In this document: in pieces, positions 1-5,168 of the stretch | Layout: every line of letters starts with the position of its first letter | How positions within the stretch are numbered: position 1 is the first letter of the stretch | Assembly (NCBI GenBank): GCA_012032065.1 | Contig: JAAURV010000153.1 | Coordinates: forward strand, 1 to 7,394 | Origin: Hyphomicrobiales bacterium | GTDB lineage: Bacteria > Pseudomonadota > Alphaproteobacteria > Rhizobiales > Aestuariivirgaceae | Length of the DNA: 7,394 bases | Direction of reading: 5' to 3' | Translations under genes and position numbers: made by a program | The notes under the pieces: model-generated | What the model was told of the DNA's origin: nothing | The model's database searches: none | Seen by the model: only the letters and a program-made list of their open reading frames with translations

Positions 1-233
1 TGTCCGCCTTCTTTATTAACAGCAGTAAAACTGGAAACGAGTTCACCGATACCGCTTGAATCAACATATCCGACTCCGCCCAAATTCAGCAAAATTTTCT
101 TTTTGCCTTCGCCCAGCAAGCGGCGGATTGTATTGCGAAGGGCAACGCTGCCTTCGCCAATCGTTACTTTGCCTTCCATATCAAGAATGGTGACATCACC
201 CGCTTGACGTTCAGAAATATTAAGTTCAGCCAT
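1..233 (-). CDS. STAS-domain anti-sigma factor antagonist (partial, C-terminus off window)
   Basis: This is the first 77 residues of a SpoIIAA/RsbV-type STAS protein, a cytoplasmic switch that binds and sequesters an anti-sigma kinase when unphosphorylated. It starts at ATG 233-231 behind a clear Shine-Dalgarno (GAGGAG, about 6-7 nt upstream). The diagnostic phosphorylation loop DSSGIGEL lies at residues 58-65. By analogy with RsbV and SpoIIAA, Ser59 would be the phosphorylated residue. Before it come the usual beta-strand/helix elements (VTILDMEGKVTIGEGS, then KKILLNLGG). Family members are about 100-120 residues long, so roughly a third is missing off the left edge. It lies downstream of the RsbW-like kinase gene on the same strand, its natural partner. 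The family call is secure. The sigma factor or other output it controls is not visible. Confidence 0.93.
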   Translation of the reverse strand, partial: MAELNISERQAGDVTILDMEGKVTIGEGSVALRNTIRRLLGEGKKKILLNLGGVGYVDSSGIGELVSSFTAVNKEGG

Positions 234-280
234 TTTTTTCTCCTCTATGTTAGTAAATAAGTTTGATTGCAGATTTTAGT

Positions 281-356
281 TGAAAAAGTGAAAAAGTGGA
301 AATGTGAAAAAGTGGAAATGTGGAAAATCATCCTAATTTTTTACTTTTTACTTTTG
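281..356. repeat. Short A-rich tandem repeat with a complementary T-rich arm
   Basis: A 16-bp unit (TGAAAAAGTGGAAATG) occurs twice head to tail at 289-304 and 305-320. It is preceded by a half unit (TGAAAAAG, 281-288) and followed by a decayed copy. At about 337-355 the strand switches to TTTTTTACTTTTTACTTTTG, an approximate reverse complement of the GAAAAAGTGAAAAAG part. A transcript from the minus strand could therefore fold an A-U rich hairpin between the kinase gene and the STAS gene. The stem is weak and has no GC-rich core, so a function as terminator or attenuator is speculative. It may be only slippage-derived intergenic sequence. Confidence 0.6.
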
Positions 357-360
357 CATC

Positions 361-774
361 TCAGCGCAACTTGCACATTTTAACAATCATTCCGCCCATT
401 CTATGCCGCTCCCATTCTACTTCTTCCATAAATGTTTTCATAAAAAGAACGCCGCGCCCGTTGGCTTTCAAAAGATTTTCGGGGTTGGTCGGATCAGGAA
501 CTTCTTCAACCTCAAAGCCTTCACCAAAATCTCTAATCGTAACTTCAAATCCTTTGCTCAAATTAATAAACGTAATTTCGACGGTTTTAGAGTCATCCAA
601 TTTATTTCCGTGTTTGACAGCATTGGCGACTGCCTCGCGGACAGCCATATCAATCGCAAAAAGCGCACCATCATCAAAACCGCTGTTTCGGGCAAAAACT
701 TCTGCTTCTGAAGCGGCTTTTTCTACCGAATCTAAAGTGCTTGGTAAATTGAATTCTTTTTTCTCTTCAGTCAC
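361..774 (-). CDS. RsbW/SpoIIAB-like anti-sigma factor serine kinase (HATPase_c_2)
   Basis: This is a GHKL-fold ATPase of the anti-sigma kinase family. Such proteins hold a sigma factor or other partner inactive and phosphorylate a STAS antagonist. With the GTG start at 774-772 the product is 137 residues, the usual size for the family. The N box is at residues 44-57 (AVREAVANAVKHGN, with Glu47, Asn51 and His55). The G1 box DFGEGF is at 82-87, and the G2-like NGRGVLFM at 105-112. The frame stays open upstream to a TTG at 885, but that extension (Tyr/Lys-rich) overlaps the probable promoter and would leave only 13-22 bp to the divergent aroA start. I therefore prefer the GTG, although its ribosome site is weak. 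The STAS gene follows 127 bp downstream on the same strand, a classic partner-switching pair. The target is unknown. Confidence 0.88.
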   Translation of the reverse strand: MTEEKKEFNLPSTLDSVEKAASEAEVFARNSGFDDGALFAIDMAVREAVANAVKHGNKLDDSKTVEITFINLSKGFEVTIRDFGEGFEVEEVPDPTNPENLLKANGRGVLFMKTFMEEVEWERHRMGGMIVKMCKLR

Positions 775-842
775 AGTTTCTGCCAGCGTTTGAAACCAAT
801 CCAAACAGCATGGTTTATCTTTTTTGAAATAGTAATATTTGT

Positions 843-872
843 AAGTTAGCGGTTTAAAGCCTTTTCTGTCAA
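843..872 (-). promoter_or_regulatory. Candidate sigma70-type promoter for the RsbW-like kinase gene
   Basis: Read on the minus strand there is a perfect -35 hexamer TTGACA (872-867), an 18-nt spacer and a weak -10 TAACTT (848-843). This would start transcription about 60 nt before the GTG codon at 774 and supports that shorter start. The -10 matches the consensus at only three positions, so the call is tentative. Confidence 0.35.
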
Positions 873-907
873 GACAAAGAGCCAAAACTTGCCGTAAAAT
901 GTTTCCA

Positions 908-1525
908 ATGAAAGTTAAAACGGCAAATTATTTGCAAGGAATTATTGAATTACCCGGCGATAAATCAATCTCGCACCGGGCGGGGATGTTTGCGGCGATG
1001 GCGGAAGGTGAAACAAAAATCACCAATTTTGCGACCAGCGCAGACTGTGCTTCAACTCTTTTGTGTTTGGAAAAACTAGGCGTAAAAATCAAACGCGAAG
1101 AAGCTACAGTTTATATTCAAGGTGTCGGAAAAACAGGATTTAGCGCACCAACTGAGGACTTAGATTGCGGCAACAGCGGTTCGACAATGCGGATGATGGC
1201 GGGAATTTTAGCCGGACAAAATTTTGCATCGGTTTTAGTTGGCGATGAATCCTTATCAAAGCGTCCGATGAAACGAATTATCGAGCCGTTGGAATTGATG
1301 AACGCTAAAATCGAATCAACCGATCATCACGCCCCGTTAAAGATTTATGGGCAAAATCCTTTACAGGCAATCGCTTACGCTTCAAAAGTATCCAGCGCAC
1401 AGGTCAAATCCTCTCTGCTGCTCGCCGGATTGTTCGCCGACGGCGTGACCAGCGTAACCGAGCCGCAGCTGTCTCGTGATCATACCGATACCGCACTTCG
1501 TTGCCGACGATTTCAATCGCGATGA
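908..1525 (+). CDS. aroA: 3-phosphoshikimate 1-carboxyvinyltransferase (EPSP synthase), 3'-truncated
   Basis: EPSP synthase joins shikimate-3-phosphate and phosphoenolpyruvate in the sixth step of the shikimate pathway (cytoplasm). I start at ATG 908; an in-frame ATG at 899 would add three residues, and neither has a good Shine-Dalgarno. Visible motifs are LPGDKSISHR (15-24, substrate-binding Lys19/Ser20/Arg24), GNSGSTMR (88-95), GDESLSKRPMKR (112-123) and SSAQVKS (162-168), then SRDHT (189-193). Homology stops at about residue 198 (near base 1501), and seven unrelated residues lead to TGA at 1523-1525. The enzyme is normally about 430 residues, so the second half, including half of the active-site cleft, is absent and this copy cannot be functional as shown. 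Codons turn GC-rich after about 1400, a sign that the end may derive from another genome. The upstream neighbour is divergent. Confidence 0.9.
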   Translation: MKVKTANYLQGIIELPGDKSISHRAGMFAAMAEGETKITNFATSADCASTLLCLEKLGVKIKREEATVYIQGVGKTGFSAPTEDLDCGNSGSTMRMMAGILAGQNFASVLVGDESLSKRPMKRIIEPLELMNAKIESTDHHAPLKIYGQNPLQAIAYASKVSSAQVKSSLLLAGLFADGVTSVTEPQLSRDHTDTALRCRRFQSR

Positions 1526-1646
1526 TCACGTCCGGATTCTTGAAGTCGACGCGATGGATGGAACCCCGTTGAGCCTGCACGTCAGCCACTATACGAGCGA
1601 GTTCCTGCTCGATCTGCTGTTGGCCATACCGCAACACCGCCACCGC
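1400..1646. other. Chimeric junction zone between truncated aroA and truncated pqqE
   Basis: Three observations meet here. aroA homology ends at about 1501 on the plus strand. Recognisable PqqE homology, ending LMPTREQ, stops at about 1647 on the minus strand. GC content steps up from around 40-45% to over 60%. Between about 1494 and 1646 the minus frame stays open for some 50 residues that do not look like PqqE; they contain VDFKNPDVIIAIEIVG, reminiscent of a THUMP domain. From 1494 down to 1404 the minus frame is only the shadow of aroA. Two unrelated genes broken tail to tail at one spot fit an assembly or amplification chimera best. A real rearrangement cannot be excluded from sequence alone. 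Confidence 0.75.
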
Positions 1647-2249
1647 CTGCTCGCGCGTGGGCATGAGATGCGCACGGTTTTTCAACGCCCAGCCATAATA
1701 CTGAACGTGAGCGATCTCGACGCGTTTGGCGCCCATGTCGAGCGCCAACTGCACCATCTCGGATATGTTCTGGATGTTATGGCGGTGAATCACGGCGTTG
1801 ACGGTGAGGGGCAAACCGAGCTTCACAACCGCGGCGCCAAGCGCCAGCTTCTTGGCGTGACCACCCTTGAAGCCGCCGATCTGATCGGCGTTGAGCGGGT
1901 CGACATCCTGCAAACTCAGTTGCACATGATCCAGGCCTTGATCGGCGATGGCCTTGAGGCGCTCCCCGTTCAGCATGACGCCCGACGTGATGAGATTGGT
2001 GTAGAGTTCGAGTTTGGCGCAATGACCGATGATCTGCTCAAGATCGTCGCGCGCCGTGGGCTCTCCGCCCGAGAGATGCACCTGCAGCACGCCGAGATCG
2101 TTGGCTTCGCTGAAGACGCGGAGCCAATCGCCGGTTTGCATTTCCAGCTGGCGGCGGTCGAGCTGCACGGGGTTCGAACAATAGGCGCATTGCAGCGGGC
2201 AGCGGTGAGTGAGTTCCGCAAGAAGTCCGATGGGAGCGGGGACGGTCAC
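1404..2249 (-). CDS. pqqE: PqqE, PQQ biosynthesis radical SAM enzyme (C-terminally truncated, fused to unrelated tail)
   Basis: PqqE is the radical SAM protein that forms the Glu-Tyr carbon-carbon crosslink in PqqA while PqqA is held by PqqD. It starts at GTG 2249-2247, overlapping the pqqD stop by 4 nt. The radical SAM cluster motif CPLQCAYC is at residues 17-24 (Cys17, Cys21, Cys24) and the SAM-binding GGEP at 61-64. Typical PqqE sequence continues through AHVQYYGWALKNRAHLMPTREQ, seen at 180-201. Homology then ends. Full PqqE is about 370-390 residues and carries a Cys-rich SPASM region binding auxiliary Fe-S clusters, and none of those cysteines is present. Residues 202-252 are of unclear origin, and about 253-281 are the antisense shadow of aroA. 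Only about 1647-2249 should be trusted as pqqE, and the product would be inactive. Confidence 0.88.
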   Translation of the reverse strand: MTVPAPIGLLAELTHRCPLQCAYCSNPVQLDRRQLEMQTGDWLRVFSEANDLGVLQVHLSGGEPTARDDLEQIIGHCAKLELYTNLITSGVMLNGERLKAIADQGLDHVQLSLQDVDPLNADQIGGFKGGHAKKLALGAAVVKLGLPLTVNAVIHRHNIQNISEMVQLALDMGAKRVEIAHVQYYGWALKNRAHLMPTREQAVAVLRYGQQQIEQELARIVADVQAQRGSIHRVDFKNPDVIIAIEIVGNEVRYRYDHETAAARLRWSRRRRTIRRAAERI

Positions 2250-2500
2250 AGTTCAAGCACCCTTTTCTCCGCGAAGCCCTTCAGGAACGACACCACGTCG
2301 CCGCGAATGGCTTCGATGGGCGCTTCGAAGGTCTTCGAGAGGTCTTCAAGCATTTGATCAAGCGATCTTCCATCGCAGCGCTGGAGAATGGCGACGCCGA
2401 TGTCGTCGACTTCGAAAATGCGTTCAGGCGCCAGCAACACCCAACGGCTGCGCACCCTGTCGTGACGCAAGCGCACGCCGCGCGGCAGGCGGGGCGTCAT
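2246..2500 (-). CDS. pqqD: PqqD, PqqA-binding peptide chaperone
   Basis: PqqD is a small RiPP recognition protein that binds the PqqA precursor peptide and presents it to PqqE. I choose ATG 2500-2498, which gives 84 residues, close to the usual 85-95; the frame remains open upstream to 2584 but that part overlaps pqqC and is Arg-rich shadow. The product begins MTPRLPRGVRLRHDRVRSRW and continues with WVLLAPERIFEVDDIGVAIL, the conserved strand region of the family. It ends in a helical part (IRGDVVSFLKGFAEKRVLEL). The start overlaps the pqqC stop as ATGA and the end overlaps the pqqE GTG start as GTGA, so translation is probably coupled across C-D-E. No defect is visible. Here pqqD is a separate gene, not the PqqCD fusion known from some methylotrophs. 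Confidence 0.92.
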   Translation of the reverse strand: MTPRLPRGVRLRHDRVRSRWVLLAPERIFEVDDIGVAILQRCDGRSLDQMLEDLSKTFEAPIEAIRGDVVSFLKGFAEKRVLEL

Positions 2501-3222
2501 GGAACGTAGGCGCCAGGTGGCGGAAGGCCGGGCGAGACGTAAGCGTGATGCAAGGCATCCAGCTGCGCCCACAACACGTCGCATTTGAAGGTGAGCGCGT
2601 CCTGCACCGCTTGCTGCTGCTCGGGCGTCTTGGCGTGCTGCTTCACATAGTCGAGGGCGAAATCCGCGTCGCGCGGGGCTTGGGTCAATCGCTTCTCGAA
2701 ATAGGCGAGGATCTTCGCATCGAGAAAATCGTAGTTCGCCAGCATGCCGCTCACCCGCTCGCCAATGGTTTTCGGCGAGAACATCTCGGTGAGCGAGGAG
2801 GCAATGGCTTCAAGCATGGGTTTCACGCGCACGAAATTGACATAGGCATCGACCGCGAAACGTGTCGCGGGCAGAATTCCCTTGCCGCTTGTGACAAAGC
2901 TGCGGTCGAGGCCCAGGCCATCGGTCAAGGCGATCCAGCGGGCGATTCCGCCCTTGTCGTCACTGTCGCCATCGTGATCGAGGATGCGCTGGCGCCAGAT
3001 CCGGCGGAGATCGGCTTGCTCCATGCGCGAAAGGATCACGGCGTCCTTCACCGGAATCATCGCCTGATAGTAGTAGCGGTTCAAGGCCCAGGCCTTGAGT
3101 TGCGCTTTCGTCAGTTTCCCCGCGTTCATCAATTTGTGGAACGGATGCTTGTTGTGATAGCGCGCATCGCCGATGGCGCGGAGCCGCGCCTCCAGTTCTT
3201 GCGGCGATAGCAGCGCGTTCAC
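2497..3222 (-). CDS. pqqC: PqqC, pyrroloquinoline-quinone synthase
   Basis: PqqC is a cofactor-free oxidase that carries out the final ring closure and oxidation to PQQ. It starts at GTG 3222-3220, behind AGGAG 8 nt upstream inside the end of pqqB, and overlaps the pqqB stop as GTGA. The product is 241 residues, a normal length, and almost entirely helical. Recognisable blocks are YHNKHPFH (22-29), NRYYYQAMIPVKDA (48-61), ILDHDGD (80-86), and SSLTEMF (142-148), then AYFEKRLTQAPRDADFAL (173-190) and FKCDVLWAQLDALHHAY near the C-terminus. By position, His83, Tyr127, Tyr174 and Arg178 match catalytic residues His84, Tyr128, Tyr175 and Arg179 of the Klebsiella enzyme. The residue matching His154 appears to be Ile153, judged from memory of the alignment. 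No frameshift is visible, and GC-rich codons match its neighbours. Confidence 0.95.
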   Translation of the reverse strand: MNALLSPQELEARLRAIGDARYHNKHPFHKLMNAGKLTKAQLKAWALNRYYYQAMIPVKDAVILSRMEQADLRRIWRQRILDHDGDSDDKGGIARWIALTDGLGLDRSFVTSGKGILPATRFAVDAYVNFVRVKPMLEAIASSLTEMFSPKTIGERVSGMLANYDFLDAKILAYFEKRLTQAPRDADFALDYVKQHAKTPEQQQAVQDALTFKCDVLWAQLDALHHAYVSPGLPPPGAYVP

Positions 3223-4115
3223 AGCGTTATCTCCTGAGCATCGTCGGAGACAAACCAGCCCGCGGCCTCGGCCTCGCGGCGCTCTGGAGAGTCATCGATC
3301 AGCAGCGGATTGGTGTTGTTCATGTGGATGAAGTAGCGCCGCGGAACATCGATCGATTGAAGCTGCGTCATCGAACCGTCGGTGCCCGACACCGGCACAT
3401 GGCCCATGCGTTTTCCCGTCTTCGTTCCCGTGCCGCTTGCGATCATCTCATCGTCTTTCCACAGCGTGCCATCAAACAGCAGGAGGTCCGCGCCCTTCAA
3501 GTCCGACCTTAGCCTCTCATCGATAGCGCCGCAGCCCGGCACATAGCATGCGCGTCTTCCATCGGTCTCGATATGAAGCCCCAAAGTGTCGCCATTGCGG
3601 CTCACGGCAAAGCCCTGGTCCGCTTCGCGATAAAGCGGCACTTTGCCGGGGACTTCGAATGCCGTGATCCGCAATTTCGGCGTGGCTTCGAAGCTCTTGC
3701 CGGTCTCCATGGTTTTGAAGACAACGATATCCCGGTTCAACGCCGCGAAGATGGGATTGGCGTCGATCTGATCCAATACTTTGGCGCTCGCCCACACGGT
3801 GAAGGCGTGCTGTTCGCGGAGCGAAATCAATCCACCGATGTGATCAACGTCTGCGTTGGTCAGAATAACCGCTTTGATCGGTGAATGGCGCGGACCGCCG
3901 CGCGGATGCAGCACGGGGTTCGCGCCGATCTGTTCGCGGATATCGGGCGAACATTGAACAACGCCCAATCGTGGCCGTTCGATGATGCTGCTATCGATGA
4001 TTGAGTGCGGCGATGAACCCGGGAATCGCCTTGCCAATGGAGCGCGCATACGGCGCAGCGGATTCCATTGAGGAAATCCGCCGCCTGCCGCGGAACCAAG
4101 GACGCGCAGCTTCAC
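3219..4115 (-). CDS. pqqB: PqqB, metallo-beta-lactamase-fold oxygenase of PQQ biosynthesis, with two compensating frameshifts
   Basis: PqqB is a metallo-beta-lactamase-fold protein thought to hydroxylate the Glu-Tyr intermediate during PQQ synthesis. The start is GTG 4115-4113 (KLRVLGSAAGGGFPQWN follows, the family N-terminus); the longer open frame upstream is not PqqB-like. As read it has 298 residues, near the usual 300-310. TNADVDHIGG (86-95) is the metal-site region, and GHVPVSGTDGS and FIHMNNTNPLL near the C-terminus are typical. After FPQWN (base 4062) the frame turns to nonsense for 37 residues. The shifted frame there reads CAVCALHWQGDSRVHRRTQS and on to WALFN, which is good PqqB. 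The correct frame returns at SPDIREQ (base 3950). The simplest repair is +2 nt near 4061 and +1 nt near 3951. Unrepaired, the protein loses the conserved Cys motif and is probably inactive. Confidence 0.92.
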   Translation of the reverse strand: MKLRVLGSAAGGGFPQWNPLRRMRAPLARRFPGSSPHSIIDSSIIERPRLGVVQCSPDIREQIGANPVLHPRGGPRHSPIKAVILTNADVDHIGGLISLREQHAFTVWASAKVLDQIDANPIFAALNRDIVVFKTMETGKSFEATPKLRITAFEVPGKVPLYREADQGFAVSRNGDTLGLHIETDGRRACYVPGCGAIDERLRSDLKGADLLLFDGTLWKDDEMIASGTGTKTGKRMGHVPVSGTDGSMTQLQSIDVPRRYFIHMNNTNPLLIDDSPERREAEAAGWFVSDDAQEITL

Positions 4116-4122
4116 GGCGCAA

Positions 4123-4152
4123 AAGCCGGACAGACTAACGCCTGTCCGGCTT
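4123..4152 (-). terminator. Perfect hairpin with short T-run between pqqA and pqqB (attenuator or processing site)
   Basis: AAGCCGGACAG (4123-4133) and CTGTCCGGCTT (4142-4152) form a perfect 11-bp inverted repeat around an 8-nt loop. In the pqq transcript (minus strand) the hairpin follows the pqqA stop by 10 nt. It is followed by a short T-run, since the last stem bases plus 4122-4121 read TTTT. It also sits directly in front of the pqqB GTG, where no Shine-Dalgarno is visible. Partial termination or mRNA protection after pqqA would give the excess of precursor-peptide mRNA over the enzyme genes that is known from other pqq operons. Confidence 0.72.
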
Positions 4153-4162
4153 CCTTTGGACT

Positions 4163-4240
4163 TTAGAGTTCGGCCGGGAAATAATCGTTGATTTCCATAC
4201 CGATGCAAACCTCAGTCACCTTCGGTGTTGACCACTTCAT
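4163..4240 (-). CDS. pqqA: PqqA, PQQ precursor peptide
   Basis: This is the 25-residue ribosomally made peptide whose Glu and Tyr side chains become the PQQ skeleton. The sequence begins MKWSTPKVTEVCIGMEIN and ends DYFPAEL. Glu16 and Tyr20 stand in the required E-x-x-x-Y spacing within the conserved EVCIGMEINDY core. It starts at ATG 4240-4238 with a strong ribosome site (GAAGGAAG, 6 nt upstream) and stops at TAA 4165-4163. It is the first gene of the leftward pqqABCDE operon, separated from pqqB by 47 bp that carry a hairpin. Both crosslinked residues are intact, so this gene looks functional even though pqqB and pqqE in this contig are not. Confidence 0.96.
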   Translation of the reverse strand: MKWSTPKVTEVCIGMEINDYFPAEL

Positions 4241-4261
4241 CGTTTGCTTCCTTCTGCAGTT

Positions 4262-4273
4262 GGACGCGCGTCC
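4262..4273. promoter_or_regulatory. 12-bp perfect palindrome in the pqqA leader
   Basis: GGACGCGCGTCC is its own reverse complement and lies 22 bp before the pqqA start, at or just after the predicted transcription start. It could be an operator for a dimeric regulator, or a short leader hairpin. In GC-rich DNA such palindromes also arise by chance, so the function is open. Confidence 0.35.
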
Positions 4274-4280
4274 GGCAATG

Positions 4281-4309
4281 CTTAAGACACATCGAGAGAG
4301 CCGACTCAA
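4281..4309 (-). promoter_or_regulatory. Candidate promoter of the pqq operon
   Basis: On the minus strand, TTGAGT (4309-4304) and CTTAAG (4286-4281) are separated by exactly 17 nt, matching sigma70 hexamers at four and three positions. Transcription would begin near 4274, about 34 nt before the pqqA ATG. A GGAC-N4-GTCC inverted repeat at 4312-4323 sits just upstream of the -35, in a typical activator position. The match is modest; no better pair was seen. Confidence 0.35.
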
Positions 4310-4461
4310 GTGGACAATGGTCCTTGTGCCAAGTTCGGCCTCTTTTCCAGCAAACGCCGCGGGGCGAGGGCGGCGCAGTGGCCGAGCGCGTGAAAACTTA
4401 CCTAACACATACGAAACGCCAGCTTGTACACCCACCCATTATGCTGGCATGAAATCCGGAG

Positions 4462-4467
4462 TATAAA
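4462..4467 (+). promoter_or_regulatory. Possible -10 element upstream of the response regulator gene
   Basis: TATAAA at 4462-4467 is the only strongly AT-rich -10-like hexamer before the regulator gene, 22 bp ahead of its ATG. No convincing -35 lies 16-18 nt upstream, so if it is real it may depend on an activator. An inverted repeat GCCAGC (4418-4423) / GCTGGC (4443-4448) sits just upstream and could be that activator's site. Confidence 0.3.
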
Positions 4468-4489
4468 CACGCTGCGGAAGGGAAAGCGC

Positions 4490-5164
4490 ATGGCAGTCCC
4501 ATCGTTTTTGATCGTCGACGACCACCCCTTGTTTCTCGAGGCGCTGCAGTCCGCGATCGAAGCCGGCTTTCCCGGCGCAAGGGTGGATGTAACCGAGACT
4601 ATTCAAGGGGCGTGCAAGGTGCTGGCCGGCAAGAAATTCAACCTGGTCCTGCTCGACCTCAAGGTGCCGGATGCAAACGGCTACGACGGCTTGCAGCAGG
4701 TGCGCGCCACGGCCAAGAAAACGCCGCTCGCGGTCATCTCCGCAATGACCGGGCCCGAGATTGTCAACAAGGTGAAAGCTTTGGGGGCCGACGGCTTCAT
4801 CACCAAGAGCCAGCCGCGGAAGGACATCCTCGCCTCCGTCGCCACCATTCTCAATGGCGGCAACAGCTTTCCCAGCGGGACGGGCGACGGCGGCGTGTCC
4901 GGCGAAGTTCAGGAACTGATCGAGAAGCTCCGTCAGCTCACGCCGCAACAGCTGAAAGTGCTGACCCGCGTTTGCGAGGCCAAGCTCAACAAACAAATCG
5001 CCTACGAACTCGGCATCACCGAGACCACCATCAAGGCCCACATCACGCTGATCTTCAAAAAGCTCGGAATGCACTCGCGCACGCAAGCCGTGCTCACCAT
5101 GCAGCGCATGAAGTCCGAACTGGCGGACACCGAGTTCGGCGGGCTGTTCGCCGCCGAAGGCTAG
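4490..5164 (+). CDS. NarL/LuxR-family response regulator
   Basis: This is a two-domain response regulator of 224 residues, a cytoplasmic DNA-binding protein activated by phosphorylation. The start is ATG 4490 with AAGGGA about 8 nt upstream; the open frame extends further back but without family sequence. The receiver domain spans about residues 5-122, with the acidic pair Asp10/Asp11, phospho-acceptor Asp56 in LVLLDLKVPD, Ser84 and Lys106. After a linker rich in Gly and Ser comes a LuxR-type helix-turn-helix at about 150-210 (LTPQQLKVL, then KQIAYELGITETTIKAHI). It is transcribed divergently from pqqA and lies 4 nt upstream of the FIST gene, which is followed by a sensor kinase gene. It is therefore the likely output of that kinase and may regulate the pqq operon or PQQ-dependent dehydrogenases, as ErbR/AgmR-type regulators do in Pseudomonas. 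Target genes are inferred, not shown. Confidence 0.92.
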   Translation: MAVPSFLIVDDHPLFLEALQSAIEAGFPGARVDVTETIQGACKVLAGKKFNLVLLDLKVPDANGYDGLQQVRATAKKTPLAVISAMTGPEIVNKVKALGADGFITKSQPRKDILASVATILNGGNSFPSGTGDGGVSGEVQELIEKLRQLTPQQLKVLTRVCEAKLNKQIAYELGITETTIKAHITLIFKKLGMHSRTQAVLTMQRMKSELADTEFGGLFAAEG

Positions 5165-5168
5165 TCCG

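Noticed and set aside
320..793. Plus-strand open frame opposite the RsbW-like kinase gene
   Set aside because: It is a low-complexity Ser/Thr/Lys-rich translation opposite a gene with complete N, G1 and G2 boxes.
1385..1660. Insertion sequence or phage integration as cause of the aroA/pqqE break
   Set aside because: No terminal inverted repeats, target duplication, transposase or integrase coding sequence is visible at the join.
1476..2357. Plus-strand open frame opposite pqqE
   Set aside because: It runs antisense to the radical SAM motifs of pqqE and shows no domain; it is a composition shadow.
2209..3210. Long plus-strand open frame (333 codons) opposite pqqC/pqqD
   Set aside because: It is antisense to clearly homologous pqqC and pqqD, has no recognisable domain, and is explained by GC-rich third positions leaving the opposite strand free of stops.
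4345..4400. tRNA-like D-arm string (GTGGCCGAGCGCG) upstream of the response regulator
   Set aside because: No matching acceptor, anticodon or T-arm stems could be found around it.
4441..4475. Possible sigma54 (-24/-12) promoter at CTGGCATGAAATCCGGA
   Set aside because: The -24-like TGGCAT is present but no GC dinucleotide stands at the required distance for the -12 element.
4439..5086. Minus-strand open frame opposite the response regulator
   Set aside because: The opposite strand has all receiver and LuxR residues in place; this frame has none of its own.
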